Part shown: one piece after another, positions 53,285-61,529 of the stretch
Layout of the letters: every line of letters starts with the position of its first letter
How positions within the stretch are numbered: position 1 is the stretch's first letter
Source of the DNA: Bradyrhizobium sp. LMTR 3
Lineage (GTDB): Bacteria; Pseudomonadota; Alphaproteobacteria; Rhizobiales; Xanthobacteraceae
Direction of reading: 5' to 3'
DNA length: 64,000 nt
Assembly (NCBI RefSeq): GCF_001693485.1
Contig: NZ_MAXC01000043.1
Coordinates: 248,001 to 312,000, forward strand
Notes under the pieces: model-generated
The model's input: only the letters and a program-made list of their open reading frames with translations
The model's database searches: none
What the model was told of the DNA's origin: nothing
Position numbers and translations under genes: made by a program

Positions 53285-55747
53285 TTAGGCCGTGTAGTCG
53301 AGCGACTTGAAGCTGAGATGTTTGACACCTTCCGGCGCGTCAGCGAGCTTGCGAATGCTTCCCCATGTCTGCTTGTAATTGGGGATGATGAATTCGTTCA
53401 CGCCGTCCGATACCACATTGCCTTGCACGCCGGTCGGATAGGCGAACAGCATAAAGGTTTGCTTCGGCTTGGCAGTCGGCGTGGGGTAGACCATGGCCTG
53501 CGTCGAACCGTTGTCGTTGTAGACTTCAACGAGATCGCCCTGTTTGAGCTTGAGGTCCTCCATGTCCTTCGGGTTCATCTGGATGTAGGGATACGGCATC
53601 TGGTCCATGACGAACTCGTTGTCCTGGTCGAGATACGCGTTCTGCCAGACAACATTGGCGCGGCCGTTATTGATGAGGAACGGGAATTTCTTGCTCTCGG
53701 CTTCCTTGCCCTGCGCTTGCAAGCCACGCCACGCCGTTTCCATGAACTTGGCCTTGCCGTCCTTCGTACCGAACCTTCCATCGGTGAACAGTCGCTTGGT
53801 GCCAATGATCTTGTTGTCCTTGAAATCGACGGCGGGTTCCTGGAAACCGTTGGTACCCATCGCTCGCAGGCGCTCATAGGTAACGAACTGACCGCCCTTT
53901 TCATGCTTGTGATAGCCATCCATGAAGGCGTCTTCTTCGGTTTTCCAATCGAAGCCCTTGAAGCGGTCGGCTATATTGGCCTTGCCTTGCTCACGCAGCA
54001 GCCGCTCCATGTGGTTGGCGATGCGTGCCGCGATCAGGCAATCAGGCATCGCCTGCCCTGGCGGGTCCATGTATTTCTCGGTGAGGCGCATGCGCCGCTC
54101 GCCATTCATTGAGGTAAGATTGGCTTCTCCCGACGTGGCTGCCGGCAGCCACACGTGGCACGCTTCACCGATCTTGGTTGGCACGATGTCGACGTCGACC
54201 GCGAACAGTCCGCCCTTCTTGATGGCCCCGACGATGGCATTGATCATGGCGGGCCGGTCCCCATAGGGAGCGGTCATCATTGCGTCCTTCACCATGTCGG
54301 TGCGCTTCTTGTAGCTCTGCTTGAATTTGAAGGCGTTCAGCGTCGTCTTGTAGTGGTCACATCCCCAGATGTGATGCACGCCGCCCTTGCCTTCTATCAA
54401 GAGCTTATCGACGTAGGCGGCCGGCCGGCCGACATGAGCATCCGTAGGCCGCGAATAGCCTTCCTGATGGCCACCCATGCGGACGCAACCGCCCCCGGGG
54501 CGCCCGACATTTCCGGTCGCCAGCGCGACGTTTACCAGCGCGCCGTTGGTCCGGTAATTATCGTTGCCCCAGATCAGTCCCTTTTCGTACGCAAACATCG
54601 TTCGACGACGGACGTTGCCTGGCTTGGGCTGCGCGATCCATTCTGCCGATTTGCCAATTTGATCGGCGCTTAAGCCAGTGATCTTGGCGGCGTCCTCCAG
54701 GCTGATCTTGTTCGCCGCCTTCATCTGCTCGAAGTTGGTAGTCGACGCGTCAATGAAGGCCTTGTCGAGCCACCCCTTCTCCGCAATATAGGTCATCCAG
54801 GCATTGAACAGAGCCAGGTCCGTACCGGAATTGATCGCCAGATGCATGACGTTGTCTTTGCCGGCTTCGACCTCGCAGGCATTGACCGTCACCGTCCGAC
54901 GTGGATCGACGACGATGACTTTTGCCCGATCTACCGGTTCCGAACCAAACGCCGCCTTCTTCTTGTCGAGCGAAGCTCCGCGCAGGTTCGGCACCCAGTG
55001 ATTGAGGAAGTAGTTGGTCTGCGTTTCCAGGGCATTGGTCCCAACCGCCACGATCGTATCTGCAAGTTCGGCATCTTCGTAGCAGTTGTTGAGCTCGCCC
55101 ACGCCCATGTCGCGGGTTGCATGGACTTCGGAATTGTAAGCCGGCCGGTTGTGGATGCGGATGTTCTTGATCTTCATCGCCCCAAAGTAAAGTTTCCCCG
55201 TACCCCAGGTGTTTTCGTAACCACCGCCTGCACCGCCGTGGTCGAAAGCTGAGACGAATATCCCATCTTCGCCCATATCGTTCATTACGGCCACGGTAAC
55301 CCGCGCCACCAGATCGAGTGCGTCGTCCCAGCTTGTGGGCTGCATTTGCCCGTAGCGCCAGATCATGGGATCGGTAAGGCGCTGAAGTTGCGTGTTGCGC
55401 TGCTGCGAATAGCTCATCTCCGCCATCCGTGCGCCCCGCACTGATCCCAATCCTGAATTCACAACGCAGTTCTTGTCTGGCTTGATGACGATGTGAACGT
55501 CCTGGCCATTCTGGCGGACGACGTTGTACATCGAGGGTGCGTACCATGCGTCAGTTTCGGCAGGCTGCTGCTTGGCGAGGTCCGCGCCGAACTTATTCTG
55601 ACCCGGAGCCACGCCGCCCTGTTTGTTGGCGGGCCAAGTGTAGGCTTTGTAGCCGCATCCCACGATGCAGTAATGGCAGGTAACGTTGAACTCCTTGGCG
55701 TCCGCGGGGATGATCGGGAGCCGGTCGATTTGACGCTTGTAGGCCAT
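53285..55747 (-). CDS. aioA: Arsenite oxidase large (molybdopterin) subunit
   Basis: An 820-residue DMSO-reductase-family enzyme that oxidises arsenite to arsenate. A [3Fe-4S] site is given by Cys24, Cys27, Cys31 (TCHYCIVGC), with Ser102 where related enzymes have a fourth Cys. The arsenite-binding residues described for Alcaligenes AioA (His195, Glu203, Arg419, His423) match His199 and Glu207 (RIHNRPAYNSE) and Arg423 and His427 (VRMGGHQEG). It lacks a signal peptide, as AioA is exported bound to AioB. It starts 15 bp after aioB. Iodate reductase IdrA is related, but no Idr peroxidases lie here. Confidence 0.95.
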   Translation of the reverse strand: MAYKRQIDRLPIIPADAKEFNVTCHYCIVGCGYKAYTWPANKQGGVAPGQNKFGADLAKQQPAETDAWYAPSMYNVVRQNGQDVHIVIKPDKNCVVNSGLGSVRGARMAEMSYSQQRNTQLQRLTDPMIWRYGQMQPTSWDDALDLVARVTVAVMNDMGEDGIFVSAFDHGGAGGGYENTWGTGKLYFGAMKIKNIRIHNRPAYNSEVHATRDMGVGELNNCYEDAELADTIVAVGTNALETQTNYFLNHWVPNLRGASLDKKKAAFGSEPVDRAKVIVVDPRRTVTVNACEVEAGKDNVMHLAINSGTDLALFNAWMTYIAEKGWLDKAFIDASTTNFEQMKAANKISLEDAAKITGLSADQIGKSAEWIAQPKPGNVRRRTMFAYEKGLIWGNDNYRTNGALVNVALATGNVGRPGGGCVRMGGHQEGYSRPTDAHVGRPAAYVDKLLIEGKGGVHHIWGCDHYKTTLNAFKFKQSYKKRTDMVKDAMMTAPYGDRPAMINAIVGAIKKGGLFAVDVDIVPTKIGEACHVWLPAATSGEANLTSMNGERRMRLTEKYMDPPGQAMPDCLIAARIANHMERLLREQGKANIADRFKGFDWKTEEDAFMDGYHKHEKGGQFVTYERLRAMGTNGFQEPAVDFKDNKIIGTKRLFTDGRFGTKDGKAKFMETAWRGLQAQGKEAESKKFPFLINNGRANVVWQNAYLDQDNEFVMDQMPYPYIQMNPKDMEDLKLKQGDLVEVYNDNGSTQAMVYPTPTAKPKQTFMLFAYPTGVQGNVVSDGVNEFIIPNYKQTWGSIRKLADAPEGVKHLSFKSLDYTA

Positions 55748-55762
55748 GAACGTTTCTCCCCC

Positions 55763-56284
55763 TCACAGCACATTGGAAAGACGGCCGTAGAGCAGCTCAT
55801 CCACGCCTTCGGCGTAGATGTCCCCCTTGTCGTCCACACGAAGCACGTATTGCGGGAGATTCTGCGTTGCCTGGCCCCAGACCTGCCGGCCGCCGGCCTC
55901 GCAGTCGAAGCGTGAATAATGCCCGGGGCAATTCATCGTTTTGTCGGCGGCATTGTAGCTGAGCGGAAATCCCTTGTGCGGGCATACGATCGAGAAGCCC
56001 ACGATGTCACCATCCGCACCGACGCCGCCCGGTACTTTCTTGCCGAGCTTCAAAAGTACGCCCGGCGCATCACCATCGGGATAAGAGACGTTCACCGGCT
56101 CGTTAAGCTTGAGATCACCGACATTGGCGAGCCGGTTTGAGGGATAGTCGACGCGCGCGGCGGGCGGAGCGGCTTTGGCTTGCGTCGAAACGATTGTGGA
56201 GGCGGCTGCACCGGCGGCGGCAAGACCTGCGCCGCCCAGGAATTTTCGGCGGCCGACATCGACCATGCGATCGCATCGCGACAT
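55763..56284 (-). CDS. aioB: Arsenite oxidase small (Rieske) subunit
   Basis: A 173-residue Rieske subunit carrying the Tat signal for the complex: VGRRKFLGGAG (Arg12-Arg13) then an Ala-rich stretch. The [2Fe-2S] ligands are Cys101 and His103 (CPHKG) and Cys119 and His122 (CPGHYSRFD). The residue after CPHKG is Phe106, so the disulfide cysteine of respiratory Rieske proteins is absent, as in Alcaligenes AioB. GAGGAG lies before the ATG. It is the first gene of the aioBA operon; its leader contains palindromes. Confidence 0.95.
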   Translation of the reverse strand: MSRCDRMVDVGRRKFLGGAGLAAAGAAASTIVSTQAKAAPPAARVDYPSNRLANVGDLKLNEPVNVSYPDGDAPGVLLKLGKKVPGGVGADGDIVGFSIVCPHKGFPLSYNAADKTMNCPGHYSRFDCEAGGRQVWGQATQNLPQYVLRVDDKGDIYAEGVDELLYGRLSNVL

Positions 56285-56304
56285 GGTAACTCACTCCTCG
56301 GCTA

Positions 56305-56360
56305 CGCCGATACGCCTATCGGCGGGTTTCCTCGGTCAGCCGGTAACGCCTACCGGCTGA
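56305..56360 (-). promoter_or_regulatory. Tandem palindromes in the aioB leader
   Basis: Palindrome 1 is CGCCGATA-CGCC-TATCGGCG (56305–56324). Palindrome 2 is TCAGCCGGTA-ACGCC-TACCGGCTGA (56336–56360), with perfect 10-base arms. They are related: the GATA/TATC of the first is GGTA/TACC in the second, a matched change in both arms. They lie between the predicted aioB promoter and its ATG, so they could be operators or RNA hairpins. Confidence 0.7.
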
Positions 56361-56400
56361 TGTCTCGCGAGCCTTTCGCGTTTTCGGTACAGAAGCCATC

Positions 56401-56450
56401 TGTCGAGACATCTCGACATATTCAATAATGGAATTGTTCTAGCCTGTCAC
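56401..56450 (-). promoter_or_regulatory. Predicted aioB promoter with overlapping palindromic operator
   Basis: On the minus strand GTGACA (plus 56445–56450), a 17-bp spacer and TATTGA (plus 56422–56427) form a plausible sigma70 promoter. Immediately downstream is TGTCGAGA-TG-TCTCGACA (plus 56401–56418), perfect 8-base arms covering the likely +1. This fits a repressor site for the adjacent ArsR-family protein. No sigma54 -24/-12 element was seen. Confidence 0.6.
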
Positions 56451-56502
56451 CACACCCGTCGGTAAAAGTTCGAGATTCCGAATCGTTCGAAGGCATGAAG
56501 CA

Positions 56503-56973
56503 ATGCGCAAATCCATGCTGGCCGTCGCAAGCCACGCCAGCTCTGTGTCGCCCGGCAACCAGCTCACCGAAGCCCACGCCATTTCCGCGCTCGCGGCGCT
56601 GGCGCAACCGACGCGCCTTGCTGTCTTTCGGCTGCTGATCACACACGAGCCGGTTGGCATCACGGCAGGCGTGATCGCCGAAACCATCGGTGCACCGCAC
56701 AATAGCCTTTCCTCGCACCTGGCGATTTTGGTGCGTGCGGGATTGCTGCGCGCAGCCCGCGACGGTCGCACCATCGTATATCGCTCGGATGTGGAGGGAA
56801 TGCAGTCGCTGCTCCAATTCCTGGTCAACGATTGCTGCGACGGTCATCCCGAACTTTGCAACATGCTTACTGGACCGGCCGGGGGGCCTTGCTGCCCGCC
56901 TTCATCAGCCAAGGCTACAGCCCAGAGGAAAGCAAAAAGGGTGCAATCGGCGGCCCGCGCCCGAAAGAGCTAG
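56503..56973 (+). CDS. ArsR/SmtB-family metalloregulator, candidate aio repressor
   Basis: A 156-residue winged-helix repressor. The helix-turn-helix region is ITAGVIAETIGAPHNSLSSH, then LAILVRAGLLRAARDGRTIV. Thiols cluster near the C-terminus: DCCDGHPELC (Cys111, Cys112, Cys119) and PCCPP (Cys130, Cys131). This resembles the C-terminal vicinal-Cys As(III) site of Acidithiobacillus ArsR. It is divergent from aioB (218 bp) and converges on phoR, its stop being 10 bp from the phoR stop. It probably derepresses aioBA on arsenite. Confidence 0.85.
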   Translation: MRKSMLAVASHASSVSPGNQLTEAHAISALAALAQPTRLAVFRLLITHEPVGITAGVIAETIGAPHNSLSSHLAILVRAGLLRAARDGRTIVYRSDVEGMQSLLQFLVNDCCDGHPELCNMLTGPAGGPCCPPSSAKATAQRKAKRVQSAARARKS

Positions 56974-56983
56974 TTGTTGGATT

Positions 56984-58285
56984 TCAGGCTTCGGGCCTCG
57001 GTTTCGCCTGAGGAAAACAGGCGGTGAAGGTGGCGCCGTTTTTCGGCACGCTTTCGATCAACAGCCGGCCGCGATGGCGGTTAAGAATATGTTTCACCAA
57101 GGATAAACCGAGCCCGGTTCCGCCCTGCGCGCGGCTATCGCCGACATCGACCCGGTAGAAGCGCTCGGTCAGCCGCGGCAGGTGCTCGGGCGCAATGCCC
57201 GGGCCGAAATCGCGGACCGTGACGCGCACTTCCGGCGCGCCCTCTCCCGATGCGACCTGGCTCAGCGAGACGATCACCCTCCCGCCGGACGCCCCATATT
57301 TGAGCCCGTTCTCGATCAGGTTCTCGAACAGCCGCAGCAGTTCCTCGCGATCGCCCGCAATCGCGACCGGCGCCTCCGGCAGATCGATCTCGATCGCGAC
57401 CTGGCGTTCCCTGGCCAGCGGCTCCAGCCCGTCGGCGACCTGGCGAATGATCGGCACGATATCGACACAAGCTTCCGGGCGGACATGCGCCGACAGCTCG
57501 ACCCGCGACAGCGACAGCAGGTCGTCGATCAGCCGCGCCATCCGCGTTGCCTGCGCATGCATGATGGAGAGAAAGCGCTCGCGCGCCTTGGCATCATCCT
57601 TGGCCGGGCCCTGCAGCGTATCGATGAAGCCCGACAAGGCGGCGAGCGGCGTGCGCAGCTCATGGCTGGCATTGGCGACGAAATCGGCGCGCATTTCCTC
57701 GACCCGCCGCAGCGGCGTCTGGTCGTGGAAGGTCATCAGCATGCATCGTTCGGTGCCGCCGAACAGCGTCGGCACCGGTACCGGCGTGATGACCAGTTCC
57801 ATCCAGCGGTCGACCGGCACCTGGTCGAGATAGTTGGCGCGGCGCGGCTCGCTGGTCGCGATCGCCTCGCGCAATGCGGTGATGATCTCGGGAGAGCGCA
57901 GCGCGAACTGGGCGAGTTCGTTCTTGCGCAGCGCTGGCGCGAGCTGGGCGGCCGCCGCATTGAGATGAATCACGCGACCGGCGCGGTCGAGCAGCACGGC
58001 CGGGTCAGGCATGCCGGCAACGACCGCGCTGACGGCGGCAGATTCAACCGGACTGACGGCGCGGACATCCTCGCGGGAACCGGCGGTATCATGCAGCCGC
58101 CACGGCACCAGCGCTGCGGCGGCGATGCAAATGAAGACCGCTACCGCACGCGCCAGCGAGAGATCGGCCAGCAGCACCAGCGCGCACAGCGCCAGTCCGG
58201 CGGCCAACAGGATGATGGCCGAATGCCGCAACCGGTCCGGCCACGGTGCAAAGAAGGAGGAGGAATTCGAATCGTCTATCGCCAT
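56984..58285 (-). CDS. phoR: Phosphate regulon sensor kinase PhoR
   Basis: A 433-residue membrane histidine kinase. Two N-terminal helices (IILLAAGLALCALVLLADLS and AVAVFICIAAAALV) precede a PAS-like domain (VSAVVAGMPDPAVLLDRAGR). The H-box is VANASHELRTPLAALSG (His208), and the ATPase domain has ENLIENGLKYG, DFGPGIAPEHLPRLTERFYR and GGTGLGLSLVKHI. The start at 58285 is MAIDDSNSSS. It normally precedes pstS; here it is followed by the aio module, and its 3' end is duplicated at 52923. Confidence 0.95.
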   Translation of the reverse strand: MAIDDSNSSSFFAPWPDRLRHSAIILLAAGLALCALVLLADLSLARAVAVFICIAAAALVPWRLHDTAGSREDVRAVSPVESAAVSAVVAGMPDPAVLLDRAGRVIHLNAAAAQLAPALRKNELAQFALRSPEIITALREAIATSEPRRANYLDQVPVDRWMELVITPVPVPTLFGGTERCMLMTFHDQTPLRRVEEMRADFVANASHELRTPLAALSGFIDTLQGPAKDDAKARERFLSIMHAQATRMARLIDDLLSLSRVELSAHVRPEACVDIVPIIRQVADGLEPLARERQVAIEIDLPEAPVAIAGDREELLRLFENLIENGLKYGASGGRVIVSLSQVASGEGAPEVRVTVRDFGPGIAPEHLPRLTERFYRVDVGDSRAQGGTGLGLSLVKHILNRHRGRLLIESVPKNGATFTACFPQAKPRPEA

Positions 58286-58331
58286 GGACGCAGGCTTTCC
58301 TTCCGCTATTCGCGAGGCGCCCGCCACATCG

Positions 58332-59390
58332 TCAGGCGCCGGTGTCTCCACGCTCGCGCACATAGACGGGGGCCTCATGCCTCGGCTCGGGGTCGGCGGC
58401 AGACGCCAACTGGCGCAGGCGCTTCGATCGCGCGCCGATGATAATCTCCCGAAGCGTCAGCAAGATTACAGATATGACAAAAGGCCCGATATAATAGAGG
58501 ACCCGGAACAGCAGCATGCCGGCGAGCAGTTCCTCCCGGTCCATCTGCCAGAGGCCGACCAGCATGGCGGCATCGAACACGCCGAGCCCGCCCGGCGAAT
58601 GGCTGGCGAACCCCAACAGCGTGGCCGAGACGAAGATGACCGCGACGACGACAAAGCCGATATCGGGCTCGCTCGGCACCAGCATGTACATCGCCAGCGC
58701 ACAGAACCCGAGATCGACGATGCCGATGGCGATCTGCAGCAGCGTCAGCGGGCCGCCCGGCAGGGTGACCGTCCACGGTCCGCGACCGACCCCGCGCGGC
58801 TGGGCCCATACCCAGGCGACATAGCCGACCAGGGCGATGATGATTCCGAACGCCGCAACACGGTTGAGCCAGGCCGGCAGTTGATCGATCGCGGCGGCGG
58901 CTTCCGGGTGGTAGGCGATGCCCAGTCCCAAGACCGCGGCATTGCCAAGCCAGAAGGTGAGCCCGGCCAGGAAGCAGATCTTGGCGACGTCGATCGCGTT
59001 CAACCCCCAGGCCGAATAAATCCGGTAGCGCACCGCGCCGCCGGTAAAGACGCTGGCGCCGACATTGTGCCCGATCGAATAGGAGGTGAAGGCGGCCAGC
59101 GCGTTGATGCGGTAGGGTATGTGGTGCTGGCCGATGGCGTGGACGGCGAACCAGTCATAGAAGGTCAGCGTGAAATAGCCCGCCGCCACGAACAGGGCCG
59201 CCAGCGCGATCCGGCGCGGCTCGGTGCCCTTGATGGCGTCGATCACCTCGTTGGTGTCGATGCCGCGGAGCATGTGATAGAGCACGTAGCACGCAACGGC
59301 GATGACCGTGATGCTGATAAGGACCCCGAGCTTATGCAGGACCTGTTTCTGGCGCAGAAACGAAGTTGCCCTGCGTATTGCTTCCAGCAT
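58332..59390 (-). CDS. UPF0104/YbhN-type membrane protein (MprF N-terminal flippase-like)
   Basis: A 352-residue polytopic membrane protein of the lysylphosphatidylglycerol synthase transmembrane family. Typical blocks are YSIGHNVGASVFTGGAVRYR and GFASHSPGGLGVFDAAMLVG. It lacks the soluble aminoacyl-transfer domain, so it is probably a lipid transporter or flippase-like protein. It lies 46 bp upstream of phoR on the same strand and may be co-transcribed with it. Confidence 0.82.
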   Translation of the reverse strand: MLEAIRRATSFLRQKQVLHKLGVLISITVIAVACYVLYHMLRGIDTNEVIDAIKGTEPRRIALAALFVAAGYFTLTFYDWFAVHAIGQHHIPYRINALAAFTSYSIGHNVGASVFTGGAVRYRIYSAWGLNAIDVAKICFLAGLTFWLGNAAVLGLGIAYHPEAAAAIDQLPAWLNRVAAFGIIIALVGYVAWVWAQPRGVGRGPWTVTLPGGPLTLLQIAIGIVDLGFCALAMYMLVPSEPDIGFVVVAVIFVSATLLGFASHSPGGLGVFDAAMLVGLWQMDREELLAGMLLFRVLYYIGPFVISVILLTLREIIIGARSKRLRQLASAADPEPRHEAPVYVRERGDTGA

Positions 59391-59471
59391 CTACACCTCG
59401 AATTGCGCTTCTGCGACGACGGCAATGGCGCGAACCCCGCCGCCGCTACGCGGCTCCCTTGCCCCTCTGGT

Positions 59472-59521
59472 AGCGCGTTTTGGGCCGGAGTGGAATTCGC
59501 ATGACGACAATAAAACGCGCT
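59472..59521. repeat. 10-bp inverted repeat with 30-bp loop
   Basis: AGCGCGTTTT (59472–59481) and AAAACGCGCT (59512–59521) are perfect reverse complements around an interior with GGCCGGAGTGGAATTCGCAT. It occupies the 277-bp gap between two minus-strand genes; I see no other element there. Confidence 0.6.
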
Positions 59522-59667
59522 TCTTCAACATATTAGGCGAAGTTGATGACGGCGGTAGCACAGTTTTGCTGCATTCCCGCCGCCCGATGGGAGTTTCGGA
59601 CCATAGCCAGGACCGGTCAACAACCCGTGACAGTGACGGGGGTAAAGCTGGCCGGCTCATGATGCAG

Positions 59668-59970
59668 TCAAGCCGGCGGCGCACTGCGCGAGACCACCCA
59701 GTCGCGCAACCATGACCCGACCGCACAGCCGCAGAGGTAGAGCGCGAACATGATCAGACCGAGATCGAGCCAATAGCCGAAACGGCCGGGTACGACGCGC
59801 GCGAGCGCGGCTGCGACCAGCGCCGCGACCAAAGCCGAGAGCGCCCATCGCCATTTCCGCGAGATGCCTTCGCCATGCTGAACCACGGATATCCAGCCCA
59901 TGCCGAAGCCGAGAAGCACCGATGCCAAGAGCCAGCCCCAGTAGAATGTGGTCAGATTGGCCATGCTCAC
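59668..59970 (-). CDS. Small integral membrane protein, about 100 aa
   Basis: Three hydrophobic segments are visible (FYWGWLLASVLLGFGMGWIS, WRWALSALVAALVAAALARV, LGLIMFALYLCGCAVGSWL) with short charged loops. The GTG start overlaps the OmpA-family stop (GTGA); an ATG two codons later is also possible. No family is recognised. Coupling to the OmpA/BON gene suggests it is an accessory membrane protein of that system. Confidence 0.75.
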   Translation of the reverse strand: MSMANLTTFYWGWLLASVLLGFGMGWISVVQHGEGISRKWRWALSALVAALVAAALARVVPGRFGYWLDLGLIMFALYLCGCAVGSWLRDWVVSRSAPPA

Positions 59971-61361
59971 TTCACCACGAAATCGATGCGGCGGTTCTGC
60001 GCCTTGCCCTGGTCGGTCTCGTTACCCGCAATCGGCTGTGTCGAGCCGTAGCCGACCGCGCTGAACCGGTTGGCAGGTAATCCCGCCTTGACCAGATAGT
60101 CGGCGACCGCCTGCGCGCGCCGCTCGGACAGCGCCTGGTTGGCCGCCTCGTCGCCGTCGGTATCGGTATGTCCAGCGATCTCGATATTGGCGGCCGGACA
60201 GCGCAACGCGGTTTCGATCAGGCGATCGAGCAGACCGGCGGAATCGGCGACGATGTCGGCCTTGCCGGATTCGAAGCGGATCCGGGCCTTGCCGAGCAGC
60301 TCGGTAAATAATTGCTGGCAGACCGTTGCGTCCACCGGCGCCGCGGCCGGCTTGACCGAGATTTCCGGCTTGAACTGCCAGCGCGGCGGAAAATCCTTGC
60401 CAAGGCCGGCGCGGATCTGACTGGCGGCGTTTTCATAGAGCGCATCGCCCGACAGCGTCACGTCCCGGTCGGTCACGACGAGCGTGCCGGTCGACAGCCG
60501 CGACAGCGCGCCGAGCGCAGGCACCACCGCGGCGGCGAAGCCCGATGGCGCGCCGATGCTCTCCTTCAGGTTGTCGACGACCTTTTCGCGAAAGAATTTC
60601 CGTCCCGCCGCGGCCACGAGCGCGGCGTGGACGTTGCTGTCAGGCACGTTGCCGGTCAGCGTCAGCGTTACCGCGACGGGATCCTTGTAGGCCTGGAAAA
60701 TGTAGGGCGGTGCCTTGACCTCGTTGGCTGCGACCGAAAAACCCTCGGGCAGATTTTTCAGCGCGGCGGCGATGGTTTCCCGGCCGCCGAGTTCGCGTGC
60801 CATGCCGGACAGGCTGACCGTGGTGTCCGACAGCGTGATCTTGCCGTCCTTCAGCTTGCCGATCTGGTCGAGCAGCAACAGCGCGGCATTGTCGAAACGC
60901 GGCGGCGCCCCGCGCGCAAGATTCGTCCGGTCGACCACCTCGACGCCGCCGAGGCTGGCGCGAGCCGCCTCCATCAGCCGGCCCTTGCTCGCCGGCAGGG
61001 GCGAACTACCCGATAGCGTCACCCGGACGACGTCGCGTTCGGCGGACCAGACGAACGGCTTGGCTTCGGGAACGAGCCGGGTTTGGTCGTTAACCAAACG
61101 CACGCCCGGCACCGCTTCGACCGAAGCCACCGCACTCTGCCGTCCGTCTTCCGAGAATGCGTCTGCAGCCAGGGTCACGTCACGGCCGTCGACCGAGATC
61201 CGCCGCTTATCGAGGATGGTCCCCTTGAGGGCTGCGGCCGAACGCTGCGCGAGGTCGATTTCCAGCGGTTCGGTGCTCGTCCAGGCCGCGATAGCCCAAC
61301 AGATGACCAGCGGAATCACACCCGGCCACCATTTGCTGCTCCACTTGAAAAGTCCGCGCAT
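59967..61361 (-). CDS. OmpA-family protein with BON-like repeats
   Basis: A 464-residue envelope protein anchored by an N-terminal TM helix (GVIPLVICWAIAAWTS). Several BON-type segments follow (TLSGSSPLPASKGRLMEAAR, LTLTGNVPDSNVHAALVAAA, VTLSGDALYENAASQIRAGL). The C-terminal domain, from about 355, has the peptidoglycan-binding OmpA motifs (IEIAGHTDTDGDE and QNRRIDFVVK). The layout resembles mycobacterial ArfA. It is translationally coupled to a small membrane protein. Confidence 0.85.
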   Translation of the reverse strand: MRGLFKWSSKWWPGVIPLVICWAIAAWTSTEPLEIDLAQRSAAALKGTILDKRRISVDGRDVTLAADAFSEDGRQSAVASVEAVPGVRLVNDQTRLVPEAKPFVWSAERDVVRVTLSGSSPLPASKGRLMEAARASLGGVEVVDRTNLARGAPPRFDNAALLLLDQIGKLKDGKITLSDTTVSLSGMARELGGRETIAAALKNLPEGFSVAANEVKAPPYIFQAYKDPVAVTLTLTGNVPDSNVHAALVAAAGRKFFREKVVDNLKESIGAPSGFAAAVVPALGALSRLSTGTLVVTDRDVTLSGDALYENAASQIRAGLGKDFPPRWQFKPEISVKPAAAPVDATVCQQLFTELLGKARIRFESGKADIVADSAGLLDRLIETALRCPAANIEIAGHTDTDGDEAANQALSERRAQAVADYLVKAGLPANRFSAVGYGSTQPIAGNETDQGKAQNRRIDFVVK

Positions 61362-61529
61362 TCGAGTTCCCGCCGGGTCTGGAGCGGAGAGAAAACAAAC
61401 CCTTGCGGGGCTGTCAAACCCGAAATGTCGCAGGCGCGAAAGGAGACGGAAATCGGTCGGGCTAACAGTTTCTTCAGCCGTCTGTCGCTAGTTTCGTCCC
61501 CGTAATTAACCGGGCAGCCCCGCATCTCG

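Noticed and set aside
53285..55747. AioA as iodate reductase IdrA
   Set aside because: The arsenite-binding residues are present at the expected spacing, the partner is a standard AioB and no Idr-type cytochrome peroxidase genes lie next to it.
56285..56502. A sigma54 promoter for aioBA
   Set aside because: No GG-N10-GC element of the -24/-12 type was seen on the minus strand; a sigma70-like pair with a 17-bp spacer fits better.
53285..56973. The lower G+C of the aio region as proof of transfer
   Set aside because: One hand-counted line (54541–54600) is 53% G+C against 78% in a pstA line (50041–50100), which points the same way as the phoR remnant, but two single lines are not a compositional analysis, so it is not used as evidence.
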